64,000 bases of DNA. Origin: Chondromyces crocatus. Its GTDB lineage: Bacteria; Myxococcota_A; Polyangia; Polyangiales; Polyangiaceae. Below the pieces are notes generated by a model. It saw only the letters and a list, made by a program, of their open reading frames with translations, did not search any database and was not told the origin of the DNA. The stretch is from the NCBI RefSeq assembly GCF_001189295.1, contig NZ_CP012159.1, forward strand, positions 6,340,525 to 6,404,524. The letters run 5' to 3'. A program made the position numbers and the translations under genes. Below are positions 43,858 through 51,622 of the stretch, in pieces (the stretch's first letter is position 1; each line of letters begins with the position of its first letter).

Positions 43858-44619
43858 TCAGCCCATCTTGCGCAGCCAGCCGTTGGGCGCGCAGGTCAGG
43901 TTGTAGCCGAAGTTGTCGGTGTAGCTGGTGTCGACGAGGTAGTTCAAAGCGTCCACCGTCTGGCCGATCTCCTCGTACCGCTCGCTCTTGAAGTCCGAGG
44001 TGATGTCCTCGATGACGTAGTAGTCGCCCTCCTTCGCGAAACCGTCGAGGTAGCGGAGGACATTGCAGACGTTGGCGTGGGCGTCGTCGACGACGAGCCA
44101 CGGGTGCGGGAGGCGCTCGAAGAGGCTCGCGTCGAGGGACGTGAGATCGTTGAGATCGGCGCGATGGAACGTGAGGGACGGGTGCTCGGCGCGGGGGCTG
44201 ACCAGCTCGGCGAAGCGCTCGAAGGAGTGGACGACCCCGCCGTGGTGGAGGAGCGAGAGCTGGTCGGCGAACCAGAGGGCGCTGCCGCCGTGGAACGAGC
44301 CGAGCTCGATGATCGTCCTCGGCTTCAGCTCCCAGAGGAGCAGCGAGTAGAGGTGGAGGTCGAACGGCGTCTTGCAGTTGAAGATGCCCTTGTAGTGGTG
44401 CCCGGCGCGGTACGTGCCGGTGAGGGTGACCGACCAGACGTCGGAAGGGTGGCAGCGGCGTTCGCGATCGAGGTAGCGGACGAAGCGTGACGGTGCGGCG
44501 TCGGCGGCGTCGGCGGCGTCGTGGATGTTCTTGAGGTGCTGCACCCACCCGCGCTCGCCCAGGGGGTGCTCGCGGAGGGCCTCGAAGAACTCGCGGTGGT
44601 AGAGGTGGTCTCTGGCCAT
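43858..44619 (-). CDS. CmcI/cephalosporin-hydroxylase-like class I methyltransferase fold
   Basis: 253 residues. The SAM-fold motif I region is RTIIELGSFHGGSALWFAD, followed by HPWLVVDDAHANVCNVLRYL and YYVIEDITSDFKSERYEEIG. The HGGS plus DDAH pattern is that of the CmcI (cephalosporin hydroxylase) family, whose members are SAM-dependent O-methyltransferases or oxidative tailoring enzymes that need Mg. The substrate is unknown. It starts 12 bp after the stop of the cupin/JmjC-like gene, so the two form an operon that could modify a secondary metabolite or surface glycan. It converges on the ATPase gene with a 10-bp gap. Confidence 0.75.
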   Translation of the reverse strand: MARDHLYHREFFEALREHPLGERGWVQHLKNIHDAADAADAAPSRFVRYLDRERRCHPSDVWSVTLTGTYRAGHHYKGIFNCKTPFDLHLYSLLLWELKPRTIIELGSFHGGSALWFADQLSLLHHGGVVHSFERFAELVSPRAEHPSLTFHRADLNDLTSLDASLFERLPHPWLVVDDAHANVCNVLRYLDGFAKEGDYYVIEDITSDFKSERYEEIGQTVDALNYLVDTSYTDNFGYNLTCAPNGWLRKMG

Positions 44620-44631
44620 GGCTCGGGCCGC

Positions 44632-45540
44632 CTAGAGGCGCGCCATCCCTTTCATGAGGTTGCTCCAGGCGCCGCCCCAGCTGCGACTCCGCAGCCACAG
44701 GTCCAGCGCCGCCACGTTCTTGCCGTAGGAGGCGAGGGTTCGCCCTTCGAAGCCGGCCTTGCGGAAGCGGATGGCCATCCCGCACGACGGCTCGGTGTAC
44801 TCCACGAGGTGCCAGTACCGGGCGGGCATGTAGAGGACCTCGCCGGCGACGAGGCGGCACTGGTGGCCTTCCAGCCGTTGCAGGCGAGGAAACTGCTCGA
44901 AGTCCGGCTGATCCAGGGCGACGGAGGCCTGGGGTCGCATCGGGTACTTGTAGAGGTTGCGCGACTGGGCCGGGGCGAAGAGGCGGATCTCGCGGGCGCC
45001 GTGGGCCTGGACGAGGAAGATGTGCGCGAAGTCGACGTCGAAGTGGAGCGGGACCACGCCCCCCGAGGCGCTGGCGAAGAACAGGCTGCGGGACTGCTCG
45101 AGCGACGGGGGGCGGATGGCGTCGAGGCCGAGCCGCTGGCAGATGTCGTCCCGGCCTTCGAGCTGCGCGAGCGAGGCGCCCATGATCCGCATCGCCTGAC
45201 CGGCGGTGAAGTGGCGGCCGAAGTACTCGGCGATGGAGACCTCGTGAAGCCAGCCCATCGGGTCGTGGTCGGAGGCGCCCTCGTGGTTGCAGATCCGGAC
45301 GCGGTTCTCCCCCCAGCGCGAGACGATGCTCTCCGGCGTCCACGCGGCGAGATCGAGGTCGAGGCCGGTCAAGATCACCGGCTCCTTGCGCTCGAACCAC
45401 CGGACGAAGTGGCGTGTCTCCTTGGCGGGCAGGCGCTCGATGTCCCGCACCTTGACCCAGCTGCCCGCGCTCGCCGATGTCGCCGTTTCCACCCGCGCAC
45501 TCCCCGGGCACCCCGGTCCGGCGAGGGTCCTCCTCGCCAT
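44632..45540 (-). CDS. cupin-8/JmjC-like 2-oxoglutarate Fe(II) oxygenase
   Basis: 302 residues. The JmjC/cupin_8 fold shows the metal triad HxD in VPLHFDVDFAHIFLVQ and a distal His in LYMPARYWHLVEY, with REIRLFAPAQSRNLYKYP between them, as in FIH/JMJD5-type hydroxylases. It should hydroxylate a protein side chain or a small molecule using 2-oxoglutarate and O2. The start at 45540 is the first ATG before the conserved region. It is translated just before the CmcI-like gene (12-bp gap) and is divergent from the 5'-nucleotidase-like gene across a hairpin-rich spacer of about 245 bp. Confidence 0.78.
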   Translation of the reverse strand: MARRTLAGPGCPGSARVETATSASAGSWVKVRDIERLPAKETRHFVRWFERKEPVILTGLDLDLAAWTPESIVSRWGENRVRICNHEGASDHDPMGWLHEVSIAEYFGRHFTAGQAMRIMGASLAQLEGRDDICQRLGLDAIRPPSLEQSRSLFFASASGGVVPLHFDVDFAHIFLVQAHGAREIRLFAPAQSRNLYKYPMRPQASVALDQPDFEQFPRLQRLEGHQCRLVAGEVLYMPARYWHLVEYTEPSCGMAIRFRKAGFEGRTLASYGKNVAALDLWLRSRSWGGAWSNLMKGMARL

Positions 45541-45686
45541 GGCGCCCGCGCGGCGGGAGGGTAGTCGACCGTTTCCTGGCGTACGAAGAAAATCAAAACG
45601 CCGCTCACCAGGCCACCGCACCTCCTGGCGTCTCGAGCGTCGTGATCACGGCATCGCGTCACGGCAATTCCTGTGGGGTGGCATCC

Positions 45687-45700
45687 AGTACGTCTGTACT
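45687..45700. promoter_or_regulatory. inverted repeat AGTAC-N4-GTACT in divergent spacer
   Basis: AGTAC-GTCT-GTACT, nested inside a longer imperfect hairpin (about 45677-45712) with GGGTG/CACCC outer arms. It sits between the JmjC-like and the phosphatase genes and could be an operator for either. Confidence 0.45.
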
Positions 45701-45745
45701 CTGGGTCACCCCAGACCAGGGGGTTCGGGGGTTCGTGTAGCGTCT

Positions 45746-45763
45746 GGGTGAGAACGCTCACCC
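45746..45763 (+). promoter_or_regulatory. perfect 7-bp hairpin upstream of the phosphatase RBS
   Basis: GGGTGAG-AACG-CTCACCC lies 22 bp before ATG 45786 and just before the GAGGAGG ribosome-binding site. It could be a DNA operator or a 5' UTR stem with a four-base loop that affects translation. Confidence 0.5.
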
Positions 45764-45785
45764 GACCGAGAGGAGGCGAGCGACC

Positions 45786-47264
45786 ATGACGCAGCAAGCA
45801 GCACCAGCGGATGCCATCACGCTTCTCGTCGTCGATTCGGAGGAAGAGGTCCGCGGCGCAGGCGTGGATCACGTCGTCGATTTCACGGTGATCCAGCTCA
45901 ATGACGTCTACGAGGCGGCGCCGGTGGAGGGGGGTCGCTACGGCGGCCTCGCGCGTGTGGCGACGCTGCGCAAGCAGCTCGAAGCGGAGAACCCCAACCT
46001 GCTGATGGTGATGGTCGGGGACTTTCTGGCGCCTTCGGTCATCTCGGCGACGACCGGCGACGCCGGGCAGCACATGATCGAGGCGCTGAACGCCGCGGGG
46101 CTCACCCATGCGGCGGTGGGGAACCACGAGTTCGATCTGACCGAGGACGACTTCCTGCTTCGGGTCGAGGAGAGCCGGTTCAGGTGGGTGGTCTCCAACG
46201 TCAAGAATGCAGCGGGGCAGCCGTACGCGAACGTCCACGAGCACGACGTGGTGAAGTTCACGAACGCGAGCGGGGAAGCGGTGCGGGTGGCCCTGCTCGG
46301 GGTGTGCATCGACATGGTGAAGAAGCCGTGGGTCCAGTACCAGGACCCCATCGAGACGGCGCGCGCGAAGGTGAACGCGCTCGCGAACCAGGCGGACGTG
46401 TTCCTGGCGCTGACCCACCTGACCCTCGATCACGACAAGCAGCTCGGGATCGAGGTGCCGCGCCTCGACGTGCTCCTCGGGGGCCACGAGCACGAGGCCG
46501 CGAAGGCCATCGTGGGGGCCGATGCGACCCCGATCTACAAGGCCGACTCGAACGCCCGCAGCGCGTTCGTCCACCACTTCCGGTTCGATACGCAGACGCG
46601 CGTGACCAAGCTGTTCTCGCGGCTGGTGCACATCGACGCGAGCTTCGCAGACGAGCCGGAGACGGCAGCGGCGGTCGATCGGTGGGTGAACATCACGCTC
46701 GATACGCTCCGCGCGCAGGGGTACGACCCGGACGAGGTGGTGGGGTACGCGCCCGAGCCGCTCATCGGCTACGAGGCCGACGTGCGGAGCCGGGTGACCA
46801 ACCTGACGAAGCTGATCATCGAGACGTTCCTCGCCGAGGTGCCCCAGGCCGACGTGGCGATCTTGCCTTCGGGCCTGGTGCGCATCGACGGGATCATCCC
46901 GGAAGGCGACATCACCTACTTCGACGTGGTGCGGATCTTTCCGATCGGGGGCCGGTTGAGCTTCCTCAACATGCCCGGGCCGATGCTGCGCACCTTGCTC
47001 CAGGTGGGCGATGGGGCCGCGGGGACGGGGGCCCATCAGCTCCGAGCCAACATCGATCCCGATGGGAACGGGGGCTGGTGGATCAAGGGGGAGCCGTTCG
47101 ACGAGAACAGGACGTACAAGGTGGTGTTCTCGGAGGTCCCGGCGTCGGCGTTCGCGTACGCGCCGTTCAAGGGGACGGGGACGACGAAGATCTACGACAC
47201 GCGCGAGATGCGGGCGGTCCTGGCGGATCGCTTGCGCCAGGATCTGCGCAAGGACCGCGCGTGA
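45786..47264 (+). CDS. 5'-nucleotidase/UshA-family metallophosphatase
   Basis: 492 residues. N-terminal metallophosphatase motifs: IQLNDVYEAAPVEGG, MVGDFLAPSV, VGNHEFDLTEDDF, LALTHLTLDHDKQ and LLGGHEHEA, giving the usual Asp, Asn-His-Glu and Gly-His-x-His ligands for two metals. The C-terminal 5_nucleotid_C domain (YFDVVRIFPIGGRLSFLNMPG) completes the UshA-like architecture. No signal peptide is visible, so unlike UshA it is probably cytoplasmic. It hydrolyses nucleotides or other phosphomonoesters. It converges on the ATP-grasp gene that ends the chondramide-type operon (91-bp gap); a link to that operon's phosphotransfer chemistry is speculative. Confidence 0.85.
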   Translation: MTQQAAPADAITLLVVDSEEEVRGAGVDHVVDFTVIQLNDVYEAAPVEGGRYGGLARVATLRKQLEAENPNLLMVMVGDFLAPSVISATTGDAGQHMIEALNAAGLTHAAVGNHEFDLTEDDFLLRVEESRFRWVVSNVKNAAGQPYANVHEHDVVKFTNASGEAVRVALLGVCIDMVKKPWVQYQDPIETARAKVNALANQADVFLALTHLTLDHDKQLGIEVPRLDVLLGGHEHEAAKAIVGADATPIYKADSNARSAFVHHFRFDTQTRVTKLFSRLVHIDASFADEPETAAAVDRWVNITLDTLRAQGYDPDEVVGYAPEPLIGYEADVRSRVTNLTKLIIETFLAEVPQADVAILPSGLVRIDGIIPEGDITYFDVVRIFPIGGRLSFLNMPGPMLRTLLQVGDGAAGTGAHQLRANIDPDGNGGWWIKGEPFDENRTYKVVFSEVPASAFAYAPFKGTGTTKIYDTREMRAVLADRLRQDLRKDRA

Positions 47265-47309
47265 GCAGAGGGCCCCGGGGCGGGTGACGGAGGCCTCATG
47301 CCGCTCGAT

Positions 47310-47336
47310 ACCGCCGCTTCCACGCGCGGTGGGCGG
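47310..47336. terminator. possible bidirectional terminator
   Basis: A short stem CCAC-GCGCG-GTGG with partly paired CCGC/GCGG flanks, between two convergent genes (stops at 47264 and 47356). No T-run. Confidence 0.3.
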
Positions 47337-47355
47337 ACATCGAGGCCTTCTCGGC

Positions 47356-48234
47356 TCAGGACCGGGGGCGCTGGCCTTCGGCTCGGAGGGTGGTGATCGG
47401 GCGGCACTGGAGCAGGTAGAGCTGCCCGTCCCGGTAAGCGCACTCGATGTCGACCGGCTTGCCCGCCGCTTCTTCGAGGCGGAGGGCGAGCTGGGCGAGC
47501 TGCTGGACGAGGGGCTCGTCGAGGCTCGGCCGGGTGCGCAAGGTCCGCGGGACAGGGACCTCGCGCGTGCCGCCCTCGCAGAGGACGGTCATGTTCTGCT
47601 TCTCGCCGGTGTGGGCCCGGAGGAGCGACAGGTCGGGCTTGCGCAGGATCCAGGTGTCCGGGGTGGTCGAGCCACCGACGATGCTCTCGCCGAGGCCGAA
47701 GCTCGCGTTGATCACGATCTCGTCGGTGGCGCCCGAGGTGGGGTTCGCGGAGAACACGACCGCGGCGGTGTCGGCAGGGATGAGCTGCTGGACGAGCACG
47801 GCGATGCCTGCGCCGGTCAGGCCGCGCTGGGTACGGTATGCGGCCACGCGCGGGTCGGCGGCAGCAGCGTGGCAGCGGGCGATGGCATCGAGGATGGCGT
47901 CGAGGCCGCGCACGTTGAGGAAGGTGGTGTAGATGCCCGCAAAGGAGGCGCCGGCACCGTCCTCGTCGACCGCGGAGGAGCGGACGGCGACGTTGGGCTC
48001 GGGGGTGCCGCAGCGCGCGCCGAGGGCGGCGTAGGCGTCGGCGACGAGCCCTCGAAGGGCTTCGGGGAAGGGCTCGGCCGCGATCTCGGGGAAATGGGCC
48101 AGGGCCTCTGCGGTCACGCAGAAGCCCGGTGGGACCTGGTGATGGGCCGTCCACCGGCCGAGGCCCGAGGCCTTGCCTCCGACGAGCGCCGGATCGTCGC
48201 ATCCGGGCTCGTCCAGCCAGAGGATCGCACGCAT
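47356..48234 (-). CDS. stand-alone PEP-synthase/dikinase-type ATP-grasp domain
   Basis: 292 residues matching only the N-terminal ATP-binding domain of PEP synthase, pyruvate phosphate dikinase or rifampin phosphotransferase. VGGKASGLGRW (Lys and Gly loop), NVAVRSSAVDEDGAGASFAG, AVLVQQLIPADTAAVVFSANP, ASFGLGESIVGG and DIECAYRDGQLYLLQCRPIT carry the conserved Arg, Glu and Gln residues that bind ATP and Mg. The intermediate His and substrate domains are absent here but are fused to the end of the NRPS of the same operon. The gene begins 20 bp after the aminomutase and is probably the last operon gene. It should supply the phospho-transfer step in trans. The frame is open upstream to 49245 but only as overlap with the aminomutase gene. 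Confidence 0.85.
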   Translation of the reverse strand: MRAILWLDEPGCDDPALVGGKASGLGRWTAHHQVPPGFCVTAEALAHFPEIAAEPFPEALRGLVADAYAALGARCGTPEPNVAVRSSAVDEDGAGASFAGIYTTFLNVRGLDAILDAIARCHAAAADPRVAAYRTQRGLTGAGIAVLVQQLIPADTAAVVFSANPTSGATDEIVINASFGLGESIVGGSTTPDTWILRKPDLSLLRAHTGEKQNMTVLCEGGTREVPVPRTLRTRPSLDEPLVQQLAQLALRLEEAAGKPVDIECAYRDGQLYLLQCRPITTLRAEGQRPRS

Positions 48235-48254
48235 CGGCCCTTCCCCTGCCCGGC

Positions 48255-49850
48255 TCAGGATGACGCGGTCGTCGCCGCGAGGTCGAGATGCGTGACGAGG
48301 TGGGCGCGGAACCCGTCGCCGCCGACGAACGCGCGCACCGTCTGGAAGAGCTCGAAGATGGGCGAGTCGTCCTGGTACAGCGGCACCGAGCGGGACAGCT
48401 CGCCGTGCAGCTCGCGGATGGGGGGGCTGAAGCGCTCGTTGCCGAGGATGTGGCCGGCCTGGTTGCACGCGGCGATCAGGGTCGAGACGATGGTGCCGAC
48501 GTTCTCGCAGAGGCGCAGGCTCTTGCGGGCGCTCGTCGTGCCCATGCTCACGACGTCCTGGTTCGAGCCGTTGGACGGGAGCGACTTGATCGACGAGGGG
48601 GCCGCGAGGTCGAGGTTCTCCGAGGCGATGCTGGTCGCCAGGTACTGGCCCCCCTCGAAGCCGCACAGGAGGCCGCTGTGGGCCGAGGCGAGGAAGGGCG
48701 GGAGCTTGCCGTTGATGTTGGGATCGACGAGGCGGTTGAGCTGGCGCTCGGCGAGCACGCCGATCTCGGTCACGGCGATGTTCAGGTAGTCGCAGGCCAT
48801 GGCGACGTACTGGCCGTGGAAGTTGGCGCCGTGGAACGTCTGCTCCGGCACGTCGAAGATGAGGGGGTTGTCGTTGGTGGAGTTCAGCTCCTCCTCGATG
48901 AGCTTGCGGGCGAAGTCGAGGGTGTCGAGGACCGGGCCGAGGATCTGGGGCACGGCGCGCAGCGTGTAGGCGTCCTGCAGGTAGACCCCGGTGTCGACGA
49001 CGTCGTTGCCGACGCCGCTCCGGGCGACCATCTCCTTCATGAGGTCCTGGTGGTCGCTGGTGAGCTGGCTGCCGGCGAGGAGCTTGCGGATCTCGCGGGC
49101 GACGATCACCTGGCCGCTGTGGTTCTTGGGGAGGTGCCCGCGCTCCTCGAAGGGCCCCGTGGAGCCGCCGAGGCACTGGACGAAGTCCGCGGTCGCGAGG
49201 AGCGCGAGGCGGAAGAGGTGGTACGCGCGGCCGAGGGCGACGCACGCGGCGCCCGTCATGGCCGAGGTGCCGTTGATCAGGGTGAGCCCACCCTTGAAGC
49301 CGAGCTCCAGGGGCTTGAGGCCCTCTTCCCGCAGGACGTCGCCGGTCTTCCTGACCTGGCCCTTGAACGAGACGGTGCCTTCGCCGATGAGGGCCAGGGC
49401 GATGTGAGAGAGGGGCGAGAGGTCGCCGCTGGCGCCGAGGGAGCCTTGCTGCGGGATGACCGGGTGGATGCCGCGGTTGATGAACTCGGCGAGGAGCTTC
49501 ACCGTCTCCACGCTGGCGCCCGAGTAGCCTTTCATGAGGCAGTTGAGGCGGGCGAGCATGATGGCGCGGACGACATCGTCGGCGAAGGGTTCGCCGCCGC
49601 CGGCCGCGTGGCTGCGGATCAGGTTCTCCTGCAGCTCGCGCTTGTGCTGCCTGGGGATCATGACGGGCACGAGTTCACCGAAGCCGGTGTTCACGCCGTA
49701 GATCGGGTGCTGGGCCTCTCCCCAGGCCTGCGTGCGCTCGTGCGCGACCGCCACCCGCTCGAGCTGGGACGGGTCCAGTTCGACCGTCGCGCGTTTCATG
49801 CAGACGTCAGCGACGTCGTAGATGGACAGGTTGGAGCCAGTGATTTTCAT
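48255..49850 (-). CDS. cmdF: tyrosine 2,3-aminomutase, MIO family (CmdF-like)
   Basis: 531 residues of the aromatic ammonia-lyase/aminomutase family. The MIO cofactor forms from Ala140-Ser141-Gly142 in GSLGASGDLSPLSH, and the catalytic Tyr51 lies in IYGVNTGFG. LINGTSAM, NDNPLIFD and the long C-terminal helices are typical. In chondramide biosynthesis CmdF turns L-tyrosine into (R)-beta-tyrosine, the last building block of the NRPS; operon position between the halogenase and a terminal ATP-grasp gene fits this. The symbol is given from recognition of the locus architecture. An ammonia-lyase making coumarate is the alternative, but it would not explain the beta-Tyr module. Confidence 0.9.
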   Translation of the reverse strand: MKITGSNLSIYDVADVCMKRATVELDPSQLERVAVAHERTQAWGEAQHPIYGVNTGFGELVPVMIPRQHKRELQENLIRSHAAGGGEPFADDVVRAIMLARLNCLMKGYSGASVETVKLLAEFINRGIHPVIPQQGSLGASGDLSPLSHIALALIGEGTVSFKGQVRKTGDVLREEGLKPLELGFKGGLTLINGTSAMTGAACVALGRAYHLFRLALLATADFVQCLGGSTGPFEERGHLPKNHSGQVIVAREIRKLLAGSQLTSDHQDLMKEMVARSGVGNDVVDTGVYLQDAYTLRAVPQILGPVLDTLDFARKLIEEELNSTNDNPLIFDVPEQTFHGANFHGQYVAMACDYLNIAVTEIGVLAERQLNRLVDPNINGKLPPFLASAHSGLLCGFEGGQYLATSIASENLDLAAPSSIKSLPSNGSNQDVVSMGTTSARKSLRLCENVGTIVSTLIAACNQAGHILGNERFSPPIRELHGELSRSVPLYQDDSPIFELFQTVRAFVGGDGFRAHLVTHLDLAATTASS

Positions 49851-50001
49851 GCAGTACTTCTCTCGCCCGTGTCAGCTCAGTCGTTCTCGGATCAATCCTG
49901 GCGCGCGTCCAGGGAGAGGCTCCCGGGACATGCGCGCCTCGCGCCGCGATCGGTGATGAGGAGCGTCTCCCCCCTCGCTCCCGCTCACGGCGAGCCTCAT
50001 C

Positions 50002-51570
50002 TCAGACCTCGGCCACCGCAGGAGGCGGCGCCGCCGGGGCTGGCGCTTCGGTCGCCGCCTCTGCGCGTTCCTCGACCACCTTTCGCAAGAGGCCGAGCCG
50101 CGGTTCGGTGGTCACGTAGAGCCCACCCACGGCGCCGTCGGCGTCGAGGCCCATGGAGAAGGTCTCGGTGCCTCCGGCCTTGTAGCGCTGCATCGCTGCC
50201 CGCGAGTCGCGGTTCTTGACGCGATCCAGGTACTCGAAGATGCGTTGCTTGCTCTTCTGCAGCAGCGCCGTCACGTCCTCCTCGCGGCCGTCGTCGTCGA
50301 GGTACTGGTGGACGCGCTCCGCGCCCTTCTGCAAGCGTCCGGCGTTCTGGGCGTCACCGAGATCGACCACGCCCGAGACCATGGTCGCGAACACATCCTT
50401 CATGTCCGCTTGCGACATGTTGAAGACGCCGAGTTCCTCGTGCGCGAGCTGCTGGGCCGTCCAGAAGTAGGTCTCCTTGCGAGCGTTCACCTCGTAGAAG
50501 GAGGCGACGATCAGGGCCCAGCGGAGGAAGTGGCCTTGATAGCAGCGCTGGTAGAACTCGGTCGCGCTGGCCATGTCGACCTCGCCGGCGATGATGCTCT
50601 TCACGCTCGCGGCGGCGAGGAGGGCGCTGTGCATCGCCAGGTGGACGCCGCTGCTGAGGAGCGGATCGATGAACGCGCCGGAGTCGCCGACGAGGAAGAA
50701 GCCGGGTCCCGCCAAGGTCCGCGAGATGTACGAGTAATCCGTCTCGGTGCGGATCTGGGGTTCGAGGGTGGCGCCCTTGAGGACGACGTCCTGGAAGAGC
50801 GGCGAGGCCTTGAGGCCCTCGTGGTAGATCTCCTCGACGGACTGGGTCGCGCGCTTCTCCTTGAACAGCTCCTGGTGGATGACGAGGCCGACGCTCATCG
50901 TCTGGTCCCGCAGGGGGATGCCCCAGATCCAGCCGTAGGGGATCGAGCCGACGGTGATCGGTCCCTCGACCTCGACCTCGGGGATGGTGGCCCCCTTCCA
51001 GTAGCCCCACGTGGCGACGTTCTGGAATGCCTTCATGAACATGCGCGACCGGAGGTATTGCGTCGCCATCAAGCCGGCGCGGCCCGATGCGTCGAGCAGG
51101 AACTCGAACTGAATCGTGCCGGATTCACCGGTGCTCGACTTCGACCATTTCGCAGCGACCGGGCGTTCGCCGTCGAATTCGAGGCGGCTGATGTCGATCC
51201 CTTCGAATACCTTGACGCCGTTCTTCTGCGCATTCCTGAGCAGAATCTCGTCGAATTCCTCGCGCTTGACGTGGAAGGTGTAATCGTAGCGGAGCTTCTT
51301 CCAGTCGAAGAGCCAGCGCTCCCCTCCCCACTCCCAGAGCACGCCCTTTTTTCGCTGGAAACCGTGGGCTTCAACGGCCTCGCGTGCGCCGAGCAGGTCG
51401 ATGATCGGCTGTACGGAGATGAGCAGCGATTCGCCGATGTGATAGCGAGGGAAAATGGCCTTCTCGACGAGCGTGACCTCGAAGCCTTCACGGGCCAGGA
51501 GGGTTGCCGCCGTCGAACCGGCAGGGCCGCCACCTACGACAAGGATCTTCGTTGAACTCGGCAATTGCAT
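50002..51570 (-). CDS. cmdE: FAD-dependent tryptophan-2-halogenase (CmdE-like)
   Basis: 522 residues. FAD motif VVGGGPAGSTAATLL, GESLL near residue 50, the diagnostic halogenase motif WIWGIP (214-219), VGDSGAFIDPLLSSGVH and a long helical C-terminus ending in an Ala/Pro tail. This is the flavin-dependent halogenase family that chlorinates aromatic rings using FADH2, O2 and chloride. In chondramide biosynthesis this position corresponds to the enzyme that puts chlorine on C2 of the tryptophan indole, which fits the N-methyl-D-Trp module next door. It starts 52 bp after the NRPS stop. The long gap to the aminomutase (151 bp) shows no internal promoter by eye. Confidence 0.88.
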   Translation of the reverse strand: MQLPSSTKILVVGGGPAGSTAATLLAREGFEVTLVEKAIFPRYHIGESLLISVQPIIDLLGAREAVEAHGFQRKKGVLWEWGGERWLFDWKKLRYDYTFHVKREEFDEILLRNAQKNGVKVFEGIDISRLEFDGERPVAAKWSKSSTGESGTIQFEFLLDASGRAGLMATQYLRSRMFMKAFQNVATWGYWKGATIPEVEVEGPITVGSIPYGWIWGIPLRDQTMSVGLVIHQELFKEKRATQSVEEIYHEGLKASPLFQDVVLKGATLEPQIRTETDYSYISRTLAGPGFFLVGDSGAFIDPLLSSGVHLAMHSALLAAASVKSIIAGEVDMASATEFYQRCYQGHFLRWALIVASFYEVNARKETYFWTAQQLAHEELGVFNMSQADMKDVFATMVSGVVDLGDAQNAGRLQKGAERVHQYLDDDGREEDVTALLQKSKQRIFEYLDRVKNRDSRAAMQRYKAGGTETFSMGLDADGAVGGLYVTTEPRLGLLRKVVEERAEAATEAPAPAAPPPAVAEV

Positions 51571-51622
51571 GTTGGGTGTGTACTTCCTGACATTCAGTGC
51601 GCGATGTCAAGTGAGGAACCGT

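Noticed and set aside
47356-48234. Ordinary PEP synthase or pyruvate phosphate dikinase of central metabolism
   Set aside because: Only the ATP-grasp domain is encoded, and it is embedded 20 bp behind the aminomutase while the missing domains are on the NRPS.
47356-49245. A 629-residue minus-strand protein
   Set aside because: The upstream half overlaps the aminomutase in another frame and is Arg/Pro-rich; the ATP-grasp homology starts at 48234.
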